Assembly: GCA_009746045.1 (NCBI GenBank)
Contig: RPFO01000156.1
Span: forward strand, 4,052,591-4,116,590
Source: Mesostigma viride
Lineage: Eukaryota > Streptophyta > Mesostigmatophyceae > Mesostigmatales > Mesostigmataceae
Direction of reading: 5' to 3'
Length of the DNA: 64,000 bases
Positions within the stretch are counted from its first letter, which is position 1. Every line of letters begins with the position of its first letter. The position numbers were made by a program, and so were the translations under genes. The notes under the pieces are model-generated. The model was not told the origin of the DNA. It worked only from the letters and a program-made list of their open reading frames with translations, and made no database searches. This document shows positions 12,451 to 24,029 of this stretch, piece by piece.

Positions 12451-15400
12451 ATGGCTTTCTTGGCACCGGCATGCGGCAGGTTTAGGGTACGTCTTCCTTC
12501 GCGACGCAGCGAGTGTGCATCTTTTTGACCCAGCCATACATCAGACATGCGGTGATGTTGGCACATTTTTTGTAATAATGACGGTGTATATACACATACG
12601 ATTCTTTAGCGACACATTATATGTACGATTTCCTTATGCATATGTGAATTACCGATATAACCTTCGCAGGCTTTGGCGCAGGCAGCGCGAGCCTTCAACC
12701 ATGCCTCATTTTCCGGGCTCGGATTTTCCGGGGCCTCGAAAGCCTTGTCTTCGGATGCTACAACTGGCGTAGCTCATGGGTCGCCTCAGCCTGGCCTGCC
12801 GACCCCCGCGGAGCGGCTGAACCATGTGTTGGCGCTCACGGAAGAACGGCAGCGAGCTAGAGGTAGGCGGCTACGCAGCAGGGCCGGAACTCGGCGCGTT
12901 TTTTGGCACCTGTCTGCCATGCACGTTCATGGATTCTCGCGACCCCATGGGACCGTTGGATTCCATCGCTATACCTCGTGAACGGTGCATTGGGGCCTCA
13001 TGCATTTTGTTGTGCCAGTGTCCCGGGGTGACGTGTGTCGGAGCACGCGGGATATCAACATTGCTGTTTAAGCGTACTCAGGAAACATTCAAAAGGGCCA
13101 TGCTATTTTGCTCCATGTCATATGACATAACTCCCCCCCCGCCTCCACCCCCACGCACCCAGGTGCACACTCCTCTCGTGTTTTGCTGTATCGCGCAATG
13201 CCCTCCCTCGCCTCAAGTCTGCCCTCGTCTCACGCCTGCCCTCGCCTCACGCCTGGTACGGTTGCTGTCCTCACGCTGCAGAGAATGGCCACCTGCCAGG
13301 GACGCCCTGGGTGCCAGCGGTGCGCTACAAGCTCCTGCCCGACGGCACCCTGTTTGCGTACGAGAAGGGACGCACATACGCCAAGTTTGCGCAGAACATC
13401 ATGCGGGTGCGTACACCGCCTGCATTGGTAGTTTGAATGCATATACAACCTCAGCCCTCTGTGCATTTTGATTTATACTGGATCGATTGTTGGGAGCCAA
13501 GTAGGGTCCCGGGCTTTTCGTTTCAGTAAAATTCTTTGTTTGTTTTTTTATCCTGCAGCTGTTGACGGCAGTCGGGTATATATTTCCTACTGTAAATTCC
13601 CCGGCTTTTCCGATATTTGCTTGCTTTTCCCCTAGAATAACCACCCTAGCCGGAAAGATTCAAAAAAATGAATATACTTTGTTTGTTTGGTAGGTTCATC
13701 TTTAGTCCAGTCCACAGCCCTGGGCTTTAGTTAATTAACATGCTAGTATCTATTTTATTTTAATGTTGTCAGCCAGGAAGGTTTCCAGAAATCCTATATT
13801 TCATAAAACTACCAATGCGGGCGGCATATGGGGGCAGAACATCATGCTGGTGCTTGACCTTACTAATCCGACTTTTCCCCCCCCCACCCCAAAAGTCCTC
13901 TTTTTGGTCTCCCTGCTCCATTGGTCCCCTTCATTGCCCCTTTTTCCCCTTGCCCTAACCCCAGTCCCTCTTCCCTTACATCCATGGTCCCCCCCTGGCA
14001 CACGCCCCCTATGCCGGCGCCCGCTGGGTTGCGTGTGCGAGCAGGAGGTGAAGCTGTCTCGCCAGCGTGCGGTGCAGCTGGAGCGCAAGTACCCACCGTT
14101 CCGCGCGGGCGATGTGCTGGAGCTGTCGCTGGTGGGTGCTGGCGCACGCACATGATACTAGAGTGACCGCACGCACGTACACATGCACACCGCACTATAG
14201 TGACCACAAGTGCAACACGTGCATGTAAACATGCATGCATGTGTGACCGAACAACCACTAGCCGGTGTGCCCTCATGCACGCACCAGCCTAGGGGTAGGG
14301 CTCGTGCACGCATCCATCCCTGTGAGTAGAGCACCACGTCTGTGGCGTCGTGGCACGTCCCCTAGGCTGGGTACTATCAGCGCTGGGGTGCTGCTGGTTG
14401 CCGGCACCTGCTCTAGCCCGTGCCACGGTGTGGGCATGCCGCGTGCCCAGTGTTGCCCGTCTCTCTTGCCTCGTGTGAGCGGCACAGCACGGTACGCAGG
14501 GGCAAGCAACCAGCGTGCCGCGCCTCTCCCGCCACACGTCACCCACAGCGACTCTGTTCGCCCAGGATGTCTTCCCCTCCACCGCCTCCTCCCTGTCCTC
14601 CCTCCCCCTGGCCTCTGTTTGTCCTGGTGGCCCCCGTTGTCTTGCACCTGCATCCGTTACCGTGGCCGCCTGCCCTGTGCGTTCTGTACGCCCTTCGATG
14701 ATGTGTGCCATCCCCTGCCCCTACCCCTGCCCCTGCTCCTCTCCCCTCTCCCCCCCCCTTACCCGCTGGCCCCCCTTGTCTCCCCTTGCTTGCGTCTCCC
14801 TCCCCCCCTCCCCCCCTCCCCCCGTCCCCCCCTGGGCAGGTGGCACCGGAGCTGGACCGCAAGCCGTACACCTGGAAGGCGCTCTGCATCGCGCGCCAGG
14901 GTGGCGACGAGTACGGCGGCTCCTTTCGCGTGCGTAGCGTGCTGGGGGACATCTCCGTCGAGCGAGTGTTCCCGCTGTAAGTGACGCACTGCATTTTCGC
15001 TGTAGGTGATGCCATCGGGGGTGATGTCCTCCCGCTGATAGGGGGATGAAGGCAGGCCCATCGACATGGTGAACCGATGGATAGTAACCCCAACGCACAG
15101 CTTAAAAAGACGTAACGGACCCAGACAGGAGGCACACCACCCTAATGTGCCATCGGTACGTCAGCATAACTTGTCACATCTCTCCCTCAGTCCCTCTCCA
15201 CGTATACGATATCACATTTTCTCAACCCTCTTCTGCCCCTCTTACAGTAGGGCCTCCTTTCCTCCCTCCCAGCGCTAAGGGGGCCCCCATGTATTCGGGG
15301 GGAGAAAGCGTTCTACAAGCTATGTTTAATCTTGTACAGGAGGCGGGCAGTTGACATGCATGGTCACACATGAGCATTTTTCTACGGTAGGGGTGGGGTG

Positions 15401-16306
15401 GGGTTGGAATGCCCCGTGATGGGGAGATGCATGGATGGGTCATGACAGGGTGGGCGTGGGCCATGACAGGGTGGGCGTGTGGTTTCGTGGGGGCTGGAGC
15501 TCCCCATGTTCATGTTCCGCGCCCCCGCGCTCTCAGCCTCGCGTGGGCTGCCCTCGCCGAGAAAGGAGGGCAACCGCTTGGCAGGGGGGGAGGAGGTTTG
15601 TGCGTGGACCCAGGGCTGCCTCAGTGCGCTGGTGCCAGAGGGCAGCCGTGGGATTGCTTGGTTGGATGGCACGGGGAAGCAGGCGACGATGAGATGCACC
15701 TGGGTGGGGGTGGAACGTGGCCAGGGGGAGGCTTGTTGCCTGAGAAAGGCACCCACCCGCTGTGGCTGCACACTGCAAAGTCCACTTTCCAGAGGCATTG
15801 TCGGTTAGGTCTCGCCGTGTCGGATGTTGCTCTCCCCTTTTGGCATCGTCATGGGTCCGTTCGCGCGTGGCACTTGTGTCACTAAGCGCGGTGTACATTC
15901 CATGGAGCATGGTAGTGGTTTGGTATCGTGTCAGAATGCTTGCACCCAGGGTGGCAGCGAGCGTGCTCTGTGCTCCCTTCCTCTGCTGGCGCCCGCATGG
16001 ATAGAACGGCGAAGACGCCCATCCCATCACCCACCCTGGGGCGCTGTGCCTAGAAGGCGAGCCTGTCCTGTGCGCCCTTGCATTTAGGGTAGTGGCCACG
16101 CAGGACACGGATTCTGGCTCCTGGACATGCCAGTGCCTGCTCCTCTTACGTGTTTGTTCCCTGCCCCCTCTGTCTTCCCTGTCGGGTGCCACCGCTGCAG
16201 ATACTGCCCGCATCTTCTGGGCATCAAGGTGCTGGAGCGGCGCAAGGTCCGGCGCGCCAAGCTCTTCTACCTCAGGGACAAGCCGCTGCGCGAAAGCAGA
16301 GTCTAG
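12451..16306 (+). CDS. Ribosomal protein bL19, probably mitochondrial, six exons
   Basis: Large-subunit ribosomal protein of the bL19 family. Proposed exons: 12451-12486, 12670-12862, 13282-13406, 14045-14131, 14840-14976 and 16201-16306 (TAG). All junctions are GT-AG and phases fit, giving 227 residues. The bL19 core is residues 119-227: RKYPPFRAGDVLELSL (the usual 'FRPGD' strand), FRVRSVLGDISVERVFPL, then LGIKVLERRKVRRAKLFYLR, which matches the 'RRgkVRRAKLYYLR' signature. Bacterial L19 is about 115 residues, so residues 1-118 are an N-terminal extension. Its start, MAFLAPACGRFRALAQAARA, is rich in Ala and Arg and free of acidic residues, as in mitochondrial presequences. The first exon is the least certain part; a plastid location is the alternative. 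Introns are C-rich, especially 14560-14839. Confidence 0.83.
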
Positions 16307-17099
16307 CCGTGCCCAGCGCACGCCACCTGGCTCTCTACCTGGGAGCCGCTGGTGGAGATCTGCATCATACAGCCAAGCGCGCCATTGTCCAGCAGAACAA
16401 TTGCCCAGCTGGCGGTCGCAATACCAAGTGCTACGCGTGTACTACTTTTGCGTACGGCGATGACCGTTGTCATGCCATCGCTCATAGCTACCATTTGGCA
16501 AAGCATATTCTGCAGAAAATTCGGAGCGTGAGACACTTACAGGCAGTTAGAGGTGATCCTGGTTCTTGTCATGTGCATGTGCCGAGGGCTGGGAGCGCAA
16601 ATTGCTCTTATATATGCACCTTCCTACCTAGCGATACGAGGTTGTGTTGCTGATGCCTGAAAAGCAAAATACCAGCTCACATGTTGCACGAGCAAGAGCA
16701 GGACTGATTGCTGTTATCTTGATTATGTCAAAGCATGCGACTGAGCCGCGTGCATGGGTCCCAATAAAGGAACCGTCAACCCCTCATACACAAAGTACAA
16801 GGAGAAAGGACACCCAAACTTCTCTCCCCGGAAGGGCACGCCACACAGTACTATAGACCCAACGGCTGGGAAAGCTTATTGATCGCCTTTATGCACAGCG
16901 ATGAAGACCGCTGCAGTCTAGCCCTACCAAGCTCGTTCATGCTCAGAAGAAGCCGTGGCGACATGGCTTACCGCTGAAGAAGTGCGCAAGGTTACACCAA
17001 CAGCTAGCTAGCGCCAATTAATTATTAATTGATCAATTAATTAAGATACCTCCGTGGGGAGGATTTAATTAATTAATAGACACGTGAGCACAAGTCCTC
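16307..17099. other. 3' flank of bL19; dispersed repeat at 16735-16860
   Basis: Downstream of the bL19 stop. The part at about 16735-16860 (cgtgcatgggtcccaataaaggaacc ... acttctctcc) is a diverged direct relative of about 25955-26075. Otherwise no gene is visible; TTAATTAA-type simple sequence begins near 17015. Confidence 0.5.
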
Positions 17100-17512
17100 A
17101 GTGGGAGGGGAACATGGGATGGAATTAAATTAAAAACATGCCTCCGTTGGGAGATCATGTAGCACATATTCCATGATAAGTAAGTAAGTAAGTACTTGCG
17201 TGTCATGCGCAAAGGCATGCCACGGAGTACTATGCTAATCTCATTAGAAAAATAATTACACAAAAGTTTAAACAAATATCGTCTGCATCATCCCCCAACC
17301 GTTAAGCACTAGATGGGGAGTGTATTCCATGATGGATGGGTGGAGTGGAGGAAGCCGCGTAATCGAACTAACCTAACTCTAAGCTATCTAGTCTAGAAAA
17401 TCCTAACTACACTACTCATCAAAACGCCTCCTCCTCTTGGGGGGAGGGGGCTTGCCCACAGGGTCGGGCGTGTGAGCCTTGACAATCTTCTGCCACCGCG
17501 TCTTGTCCTGCA
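17100..17512 (-). mobile_element. LINE family A, 5'-truncated 3' end
   Basis: Read on the minus strand, the fragment has the end of ORF2 (AHTPDPVGKPPPPKRRRR-type basic C terminus), a short untranslated region with the atagcttagagttaggttag block, then the ctcccaacggag hairpin and an AT tail. It is cut at the 5' side where a TTAATTAA tract and the next element's tail begin (17513). Confidence 0.75.
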
Positions 17513-19100
17513 TTAATTAATTAATTAAAATCATAGCTCCGTGGGGAGCATATGTAACACATAGCCCTGAGAAAGGGGCATCTATGGGTTTGTAATACAA
17601 TCAGGGCGACAACCTGCAGGTGTAGGATGTACAACTATCACCTGCTCTGGGTGCACTAGGTGCACCTGCACCTCCATGATGGTTCATGCCTCCTAAACAA
17701 GCACAGGCACCCAGGGGGGGCTTGAGGAGAGGGCCTAGAGGCCTGCATGACATATGGGGTGGAAGGTATGTGGCTAGGCTATAGCTAGGGTACACATGGC
17801 CTCTCAGCAGGGAGTAACTCCCTGCATGGGCAAAGCATGACTCGAAATTGCTACGGCTATTGCAAGGGCGGGTGTGGGCTCATCACGTAGGCATACATGG
17901 CCACATAAGTAAGCTTTCTAGTCTACACTACTGCTATATATTCCCTAGGCTGGGGTGGCTGGGGTGGCTGGGGCGGCAGGGGTCGCCTGCCGGGGCTTGT
18001 GGGCGACGTAGATGTCCGCCCCCTTCCAGTAGACCGGCTTCTGCCCCGCCGTCTGCCGAAGCTGGAGGTAGGTCGGCCATAACTCCCGTCGCCGTTGTTG
18101 CTGCGTCAAGGTCAAGTCGTCGTCCAGCGTGTAGGCGGTCCCCCCAAGCCGCTTGCGACACTTGAGGAACTCCATCTTACCCGCCATGGTGTCAAAGGTG
18201 AGGAGCAAGGGGGAGGGGCCGGCCTTACCCCGCGAGCGGGGAAGGCGGGTCACCCCCCGCGGCTTGCCCTTACCAGTGATAGCCATGGGGACAAGGATTT
18301 TGTTCTCAAACGCCATGGCAAGGGTCTCGGGGGTCTCGTCCTGCAGCGGGTCGAAGTGCTTGACTATGACGTTAAGGCTGCGCTTGGCGAGCTCGGCCTC
18401 CTCGCGGAGGTCCAGCGTCTGCTGCTTAAGCTGGGCGGCGACGGCGGAGGTGGTGGAGGTGGCGTGCTGCTTAAGCATGTCCGCCCAGGTCGGGATGGGA
18501 GGAGCATCGCCGGCATGGCCAGCAGGGGCTGGCCGAGCGGCGATGTCCTTCACCGCCTGGGCGGTGATGCCGGCGGTGTTCTGCAAGCATTCGATGGCTA
18601 TGGCACTGTCCTGCAGGCGCTTGTCGATGGCGAGGAGCTGGGCGGTGAGGGCGTCGGTTGTGGTGGAGGTGGAGGCGAGGAGCTTGGAGGTGGCGGTGGT
18701 GGTGGAGGAGAGGAGGGGAAGCTCGGCAGCCAGCGTGCCCCCCATGGCCGCCACATCTGCGGCGAGGGGGGTTACGTGCTGCACGAGGGCCTGGTTGATG
18801 ATGGAGCGGATTTCGGAGGTGGAATTCATGGCGGTGGGGGCCCAGATCTCGGCGACAGAGCGCCCGAGGAGGGAGCAGAGGGCGATGAGCTGAAGGCGGG
18901 GGCGGGGGAGGCTGGGCAGATCCGGCATGTAAGTACCGGCCACGCCACCTCCAGGCGGAGTGAGGCGACCGAGGTCGTCAAGGTGACGGCACAGGGCAAG
19001 AAGCGAGGTGCGCGACCCGTAAAACACAGCGCTCATAAAAAGGGTGGGCTTTGCGTTGCAGTGTGCCCACCATGCGGCTGATTCGGCGTCAAAGTCATAG
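17513..19100 (-). mobile_element. ORF1-only retroposon, copy 1 (half-LINE)
   Basis: On the minus strand this is a single ORF (17945-19036), then about 400 bp of 3' untranslated sequence related to the SINE-like copies, then the gctccccacggagc hairpin and a TTAATTAA tail. No endonuclease or reverse transcriptase follows. Its untranslated region differs from that of the LINEs except for the last 40 or so bases. Upstream it is bounded by the tail of another LINE A fragment at 19110. Confidence 0.7.
17945..19036 (-). CDS. Non-LTR ORF1 protein (RRM-like nucleic-acid chaperone)
   Basis: A 363-residue open frame. The first half is Ala/Thr/Ser-rich with helical stretches that could form a coiled coil. 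From about residue 220 the order is AELAKRSLNVIVKHF, then GPSPLLLTFDTMAGKMEFLK, RKRLGGTAYTLDDDLTLTQQ, and GQKPVYWKGADIYVAHKP. This is the RRM plus C-terminal domain layout of L1-type ORF1 proteins, which bind the element RNA and help reverse transcription. The frame is intact, unlike the other two copies in the window. A longer N terminus is possible: the copy at 31.6-33.1 kb extends further upstream. Confidence 0.75.
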   Translation of the reverse strand: MSAVFYGSRTSLLALCRHLDDLGRLTPPGGGVAGTYMPDLPSLPRPRLQLIALCSLLGRSVAEIWAPTAMNSTSEIRSIINQALVQHVTPLAADVAAMGGTLAAELPLLSSTTTATSKLLASTSTTTDALTAQLLAIDKRLQDSAIAIECLQNTAGITAQAVKDIAARPAPAGHAGDAPPIPTWADMLKQHATSTTSAVAAQLKQQTLDLREEAELAKRSLNVIVKHFDPLQDETPETLAMAFENKILVPMAITGKGKPRGVTRLPRSRGKAGPSPLLLTFDTMAGKMEFLKCRKRLGGTAYTLDDDLTLTQQQRRRELWPTYLQLRQTAGQKPVYWKGADIYVAHKPRQATPAAPATPATPA

Positions 19101-19109
19101 CCCAGAGAG

Positions 19110-19756
19110 GGGGCATTAAATTAAATTAAATTAAATTATAACATGCCTCCGTGGGGGGGTCATGTAGCACATATTCCATGATGGATGGGGTGGAGGAAGC
19201 CGCGTGATCGAACTATCCTAACTATCTAGAAAATCCTAACTACACTACTCATCAAAACGCCTCCTCCGCTTGGGGGGAGGTGGCTTGCCCACAGGGTCGG
19301 GCGTGTGTGCCTTGACAATCTTCTTCCACCGCGTCTTGTCCTGCATGACAGTCCAAAGACGGGAGTGAGCGTGGATGCGGTGCTCAAACTGGGCTGGGAC
19401 CACTAGGTCGTCCAGCAACATCTGAACGTAGTTGGTGACAGGTTTCCCTACCCTTTTGGGAATGCCCTTGGGGCCAGGCCAGGTCAGAATGTGTCGCCCT
19501 GCATGGCTGGCCAAGCCACTGGGGGCCGGCCAGACCAAGGGCGGTGTCGACCTGGCTGGTGCGAGCAAGGTGTCCTACAAATGCTATCCTACGCTGCCTA
19601 ATCTCGTCCGAAATACGAGGCATACCATGATACAAAGACTCTGATGACGGGCGCTCGGAAAACCTTATGTTAATAAGGACCTGTCGGAGCATCCTGTAAA
19701 CCGTGCCGTTGAGCCTGGCTGCCAGTTTGGGTGTGATTGTCCACGCCTCGGCGCCA
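19110..19756 (-). mobile_element. LINE family A, 5'-truncated copy (ORF2 C-terminal part)
   Basis: Minus-strand frames 19384-19692 and 19245-19568 together carry SESLYHGMPRISDEIRQRR, FVGHLARTSQVDT, LTWPGP, FEHRIHAHSRLWTVMQ and the basic PPPPKRRRRFDE end. The same order is seen at 62.1-62.6 kb. A frameshift separates the two frames. The 3' end has the hairpin and an (ATTAA)n tail at 19115-19140. It is cut near 19756, where LINE B begins. Confidence 0.8.
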
Positions 19757-20297
19757 TGGGATGGAATGGATGGTGTAAGCTATCTAGATCCTAGTTACAG
19801 CTAGGGGTGTGGGCACCGCGGCCCGAATCGCTATGAATGCCATACTTTGTCACACGCGGAGCCCCCACAGGCTTGGGGGTGGTCTCCTTCATCACTACTT
19901 GCCATCTATCCTTGCGCACCATCTGCCTCCACTGATATTACAGACAAACCAGGAGGCTGCCCGGGTGTGAGCCCGTCACGTCTAGTGTAGCACATGTCCA
20001 TGCCGAGTCTATCACGAAAAGTCCACGGGTGGCGGCCCTGCCGCGCGCGGCCGGGGGCACGCCAGGTGAGGACATATCGCCCAGGCTGGGCGGGCTCAGT
20101 TGGTGCCAGCTAGTCTATCTGATGTATCTACCTGATCTGTGCGGGCCAGGTGCCCGGCGAGGCCCAGGCGCCTGTGCCTAATAATGTGGGAAACATAGGG
20201 CAAAGCAGCGTACAAATCCTCATTACTAATGTGCAAACCAAAGGGGATGTTAAGGGCCTTGCGCAGCATCTTGGTGACGGCGCCGTCGAGTCGTTGC

Positions 20298-21689
20298 TCA
20301 GCGGGCCAGCTCCTGCGTCAGTGTCCAGGTCTCGGCGCCGTAGGTCAGGATCGTCAGAATGACGACCTTGAAGAGGTCACGCTTGACGATCCGGGGTAGG
20401 GCGGGGTTGCTCCACCAGCGGCGGTGGTCATGGAGGTGCGCCCACGCCATGCCGATCCGTGTCGTCATGTCGTCCTCGCAGTCGGGAAGCCAACTGCCGA
20501 GCAGCTTGAAGCGGCCTGTAGGAGGGTAATTGACCTCGGCATCGTCTACTAGAGGCGGAGTGTGGGTGGGGGCCCTGCCATGCCGAGGGCCAGGGCCTCC
20601 ATTTTGGGGCTGATATCTAGACCAACCGCCCGAGCCTCGAGCGCCAGGCAGTCCAGCCAAAGTTGGGCAGACTCCGGCTTCTCGATGAGCGTGATGTCGT
20701 CGGCATAAATGAGGTCAGCTAGTAAATTCTGCTTGTTAGTCGGCCCCCCCCCCCCAAAGCTCGTTCGTGATCGCTAGGCCAGGGGCACGGCCTGCAATGC
20801 TAGCAAAGCGAGCACGTGCCTGGCGCATAACATAATCCACTACAATAATAAACAGGTACGGCGACAGGACGCAACCCTGCCAGACGCCGGTCTGCAGTGG
20901 GCATGGCGGGGTAATGCCGTGTTGAGTGCGCACCGAAGTGGTCGACCCCTCATACAGCGTGCGGATGACGGTAATCAGGGGAGTGGGGACGCGAGCGCGA
21001 GCAAGTACAGCCCATAGAGCGTCCCAGAGGACAGAATCAAAAGCCTTGATGAAGTCGACGAAGATCAGGATGGCGGGAAACTCACCAGGTTGCAGGAGAG
21101 CGATTTCCTCGAAGAGGCGACGCGCGACGAAGATGGCCATGACGGTGTTGCGCCCAGGACGGAAGCCCATTTGACTTTCCCCAAGGTGACAGTCGAGAGC
21201 AGAACGAAGGCGGTTGAGGATCATGCGCATGAACAACTTGAGTGCGGCGCTCTGGATGCAGACTCCTCTGTAGTTGGCGGGGTCGTCAGGGGAACCTTTG
21301 TTTTTGTACAGCATAATACGGTAGCTGTGCTGCCACTCAGGAATCGGCGGCGCGTCGGCAAGCAGGATCCGGTTGCAGACGTCAAGCAGGAACCCCGTGA
21401 GCGCCGTCAGCTTAATCACCGGGGCTGGGAGCTGGTCAGGTCCAACGGCGGCATAGAAGCGGAGTTGCTTGGCGGCGGTGCTCAGCTCGAGCTCGGTGAA
21501 CGGCGGGAGCTCGTTGGGGTCGGCCAGGGGTTCCGTCAGGGCTGGGTACGTGTAGTCCTGCTCAGCGGCGGGCGGCGTGGGCGGCGCAGGGACGTCCGCA
21601 GGTGCTACTGCCAGGCGTGCGGCCGCCAGAGGGCCAAGCGGCGGAGGCGGCGGGGGGCGCCGAGCAGCCGGGACTGGGAGGAATACCAC
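20298..21689 (-). pseudogene. Reverse transcriptase domain of LINE B
   Basis: The frame 20736-21689 contains YRGVCIQSAALKLFMRMIL, FVDFIKAFDSVLWDAL (motif A, catalytic Asp) and GVWQGCVLSPYLFIIVVDYV (motif B). The YADD box of motif C lies at 20696-20707 in a different frame, after a run of 12 C at about 20742-20755 that has shifted the frame. The C-terminal frame 20298-20660 has FKLLGSWLPDCEDD and ILTYGAETWTL, as in family A. Confidence 0.8.
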
Positions 21690-22239
21690 TGGTCGAGCTG
21701 CTGCTGCGGTGAGCCAGAGAGCGTCCGCGGCGCCGGCTGCGCGCCGCCGGCGGGCCGTTGGGCGTGACGCAGGCGGGTCCAGGCGTACTTGCCGTGCTGG
21801 TCCTTGAGGTGGGCGAAGTACTCGCGGACATGAAGGTCCTCCTGCTCCTTGGTCGCCTGCCGGATGGCCGAGTGGTAATCGGCTTTGAGGCGGGCGTAGC
21901 GGGCGGGGTCGCTGTTGTCGCGCAGGGCTTGCCGGGCCTGGATGACGGCGGGGAGCCGGTGCAGGCTGGTGAAGCGGGGCGGGCGGCGGGGGGGCAGCAG
22001 GGCCCCGGCCGCGGGCAGCTTGTCAGCGAGGTGCCGAAGGGCCGATGCCGGGCCGGCAGCGAACAGCTGGGCGTGGCTGGCCGGGATGTCCAGCGCGTCG
22101 ACGAACGCCTCTGCCGCGCGCTTGTGGGCGCGTTTTTCAGGGAAGTCCTCCAGAGCGTCGTCAGATTTCTCAAGCAACTGAAGTGTGCGCAAATCAGGTG
22201 GTGCCACGTGCTTACGAAAGGGCGAGGGGAATCGCAGGC

Positions 22240-23040
22240 GGATGCGGGCGGTGACGATGCGCGATGATCGGAGCGCACCAGGGGGATCACATGCGAGCGA
22301 GCAGCTAGTACAGATCCTTGACGGCGCTTGCGCATTACAACATAGTCGATGCAGCGTTCAGTGCCAGTTGGCGAGGTGTGTGTGACCAAAGCATCGGGAC
22401 TATGTGGAAAGCGGGTGTTGGCAGTGACCAAATCGCATGTCGTGAGCAAATCAGCAAAAAGTTCAGTGTTGGCATTGGAGACCGTACCGTTGGGGGCGTG
22501 CTGACATCCGCCAGTACCCGGTGGTAGCGTGGCGTTGGCGTCCAGCAACAGAGCGAGGTAGTTGCGACCAGGGATGCCGTTCGCCAGGTTCAGACTCCAG
22601 CGCTGCAAAGAAGTCCTTGCGATCTTGTTCTGGGTGGCCGGAGTGGGGCGCGTAACCGACGCCCACCGTCAGGGCGTAGGTCGAGTGGCCCTCCATCGAA
22701 TGAAAAGTGGCCACAAGGAGCCGAGCGTTGACCAGCTGGGGTTCGCCCATGTGGCGTACGGCGAGCGGGGAGCAGAGGAGACCGACGCCCCCGTTCCCGG
22801 TGCCGTCGCCGCCTCCGTAGTAGAACCGCCAGCCGTCGATGTCGTCAGCAGCAAGGGCAGTTGATCCGCGGGCCGATGCACTGTGCGCCTGTGTTCTTGG
22901 ATTCCCAGGATGGCGATATTATTGTCGATGCAGAAACCAATAAGATTGGAGACTCGATGGCACTGCATGACGGTCGTCACTGCGCAGGCAGTGACAGCGG
23001 TCAGCGTCGGGCTTGAGCGTGCGGGCGTTGAAGGTGGCGA
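22240..23040 (-). pseudogene. APE-like endonuclease domain of LINE B
   Basis: Successive frames carry the conserved endonuclease blocks: NIAILGIQEHR near 22890-22925 (catalytic Glu), LLLDANATL near 22532-22558, ERCIDYVVMRK near 22320-22352 and RSDHRA near 22260-22275. These correspond to the metal-binding and catalytic motifs of AP-endonuclease-type LINEs that nick target DNA. The domain is spread over two or more frames, so it is inactive as it stands. Confidence 0.72.
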
Positions 23041-23149
23041 TGACCAAGGGCGCGCGTTAATTGACCGAAAAGGGGGTGCAGGCGGGGGTGGGGAGGATAT
23101 GTAACAAATATCCCTGAGAAGGGGCAAATGGTTTTCAATACATTCTAGG

Positions 23150-23500
23150 CGACAACGTGTCCGATTGCTACAGACAGATGTTGCTGGCCGACCTATAGTG
23201 GTCCCCGCCCAGTTTGAACACCGCATCCACTCTCTCTCCCTTCTTTGGACTGCCATGCAGAACCAGACGCGGTGGCAGAAGATTGTCAAGGCTCACACGC
23301 CAGCCCCTGTGGGCAAGCCACCTCCCCCCAAGAGGAGGAGGCGTTTTGATGAGTAGTGTAGTTAGGATTTTCTAGACTAGATAGCTTAGAGTTAGGTTAG
23401 ATCGATTACGCGGCTTCCTCCACTCCACCCATATCCATCAACGAATATGTGCTACATGATCTCCCAACGGAGGCATGTTATAATTTTATTTTTTAAATTT
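23150..23500 (+). mobile_element. LINE family A, 5'-truncated 3' end
   Basis: Plus-strand copy with LLADL-like start, FEHRIHSLSLLWTAMQNQTR, and the PPPPKRRRRFDE stop at 23353-23355. It is followed by the standard 3' untranslated region, the ctcccaacggag hairpin (23461-23472) and an AT-rich tail. It lies directly beyond the 5' end of LINE B in opposite orientation. Confidence 0.75.
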
Positions 23501-23599
23501 AACGTGTCCGATTGCTGCTGTGGCATGCCTCTGGTGCATGAAGGAGAAAGGGGGTCTCTGCCGTTTCTTCCTGTTGTGCACATACAGGGATTAAAAGCA

Positions 23600-23800
23600 C
23601 TGCGGTGCTCCGTGACTCCCCAACGGGAGCACGAATTTAATTAATTAATTAAAAATAATTAATTAATTAACTAATTAATTAACAATTTTATTTGTTAATT
23701 AATTATAGGTGACAACCTGCAGGTGGTTGGTGTAAACTGCCACCTACTCGGGGTGCACAAATGATGTGCACCTGCACCACCATGTATTCCAGCAGCTGTG
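23600..23800. repeat. Retroposon tails: TTAATTAA tract and piece of ORF1-element 3' region
   Basis: 23608-23640 has ctccccaacgggag followed by TTAATTAA repeats, the reverse of 37205-37250, a third version of the terminal hairpin. 23705-23790 is the reverse-strand ORF1-element 3' region (acaacctgcaggtg, gtgcacctgcaccacc). Confidence 0.55.
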
Positions 23801-24029
23801 TGTAATGACTAAAAATGATCATCAACATCATCCACAGTCCGAAATACGAAAGATCTTTTACCTGGGTTGCGTTATTGAGAAATAGACTGCACGTATACCA
23901 GAGTAATGTCAAGATGGAAATTCCACAGCACGTGATTTAGGGAACCACACCCCTTGTAGACACAAAGACAAGTTGTGCCCTAGACGTCTTCTGTGGACCT
24001 GAAAGCAGTCTAGGACCTGAAAGCAGTCT

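Larger units (their letters stand above)
19757..23098 (-). mobile_element. LINE family B (APE endonuclease + RT), decayed
   Basis: About 3.3 kb of a second non-LTR element. From 5' to 3' on the minus strand come an APE-type endonuclease (23.0-22.2 kb), a linker, the reverse transcriptase (21.7-20.6 kb) and a C-terminal region to about 19.8 kb. Several frameshifts break the reading frame. Its protein is clearly related to, but not the same as, family A. Confidence 0.8.

Noticed and set aside
14265-15135. Long Pro-rich and Arg-rich frames on both strands near 14.3-15.1 kb
   Set aside because: Compositional frames through C-rich introns of bL19; only 14840-14976 is supported as an exon.
18095-19081. 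328-codon Gly-rich frame on the plus strand
   Set aside because: Antisense shadow of the intact ORF1 on the minus strand.
21562-22608. 348-codon frame ending in Arg/Ser/Pro-rich sequence
   Set aside because: Only its first part (endonuclease motifs) is meaningful; the rest is LINE B read out of frame. Annotated as a domain remnant instead.
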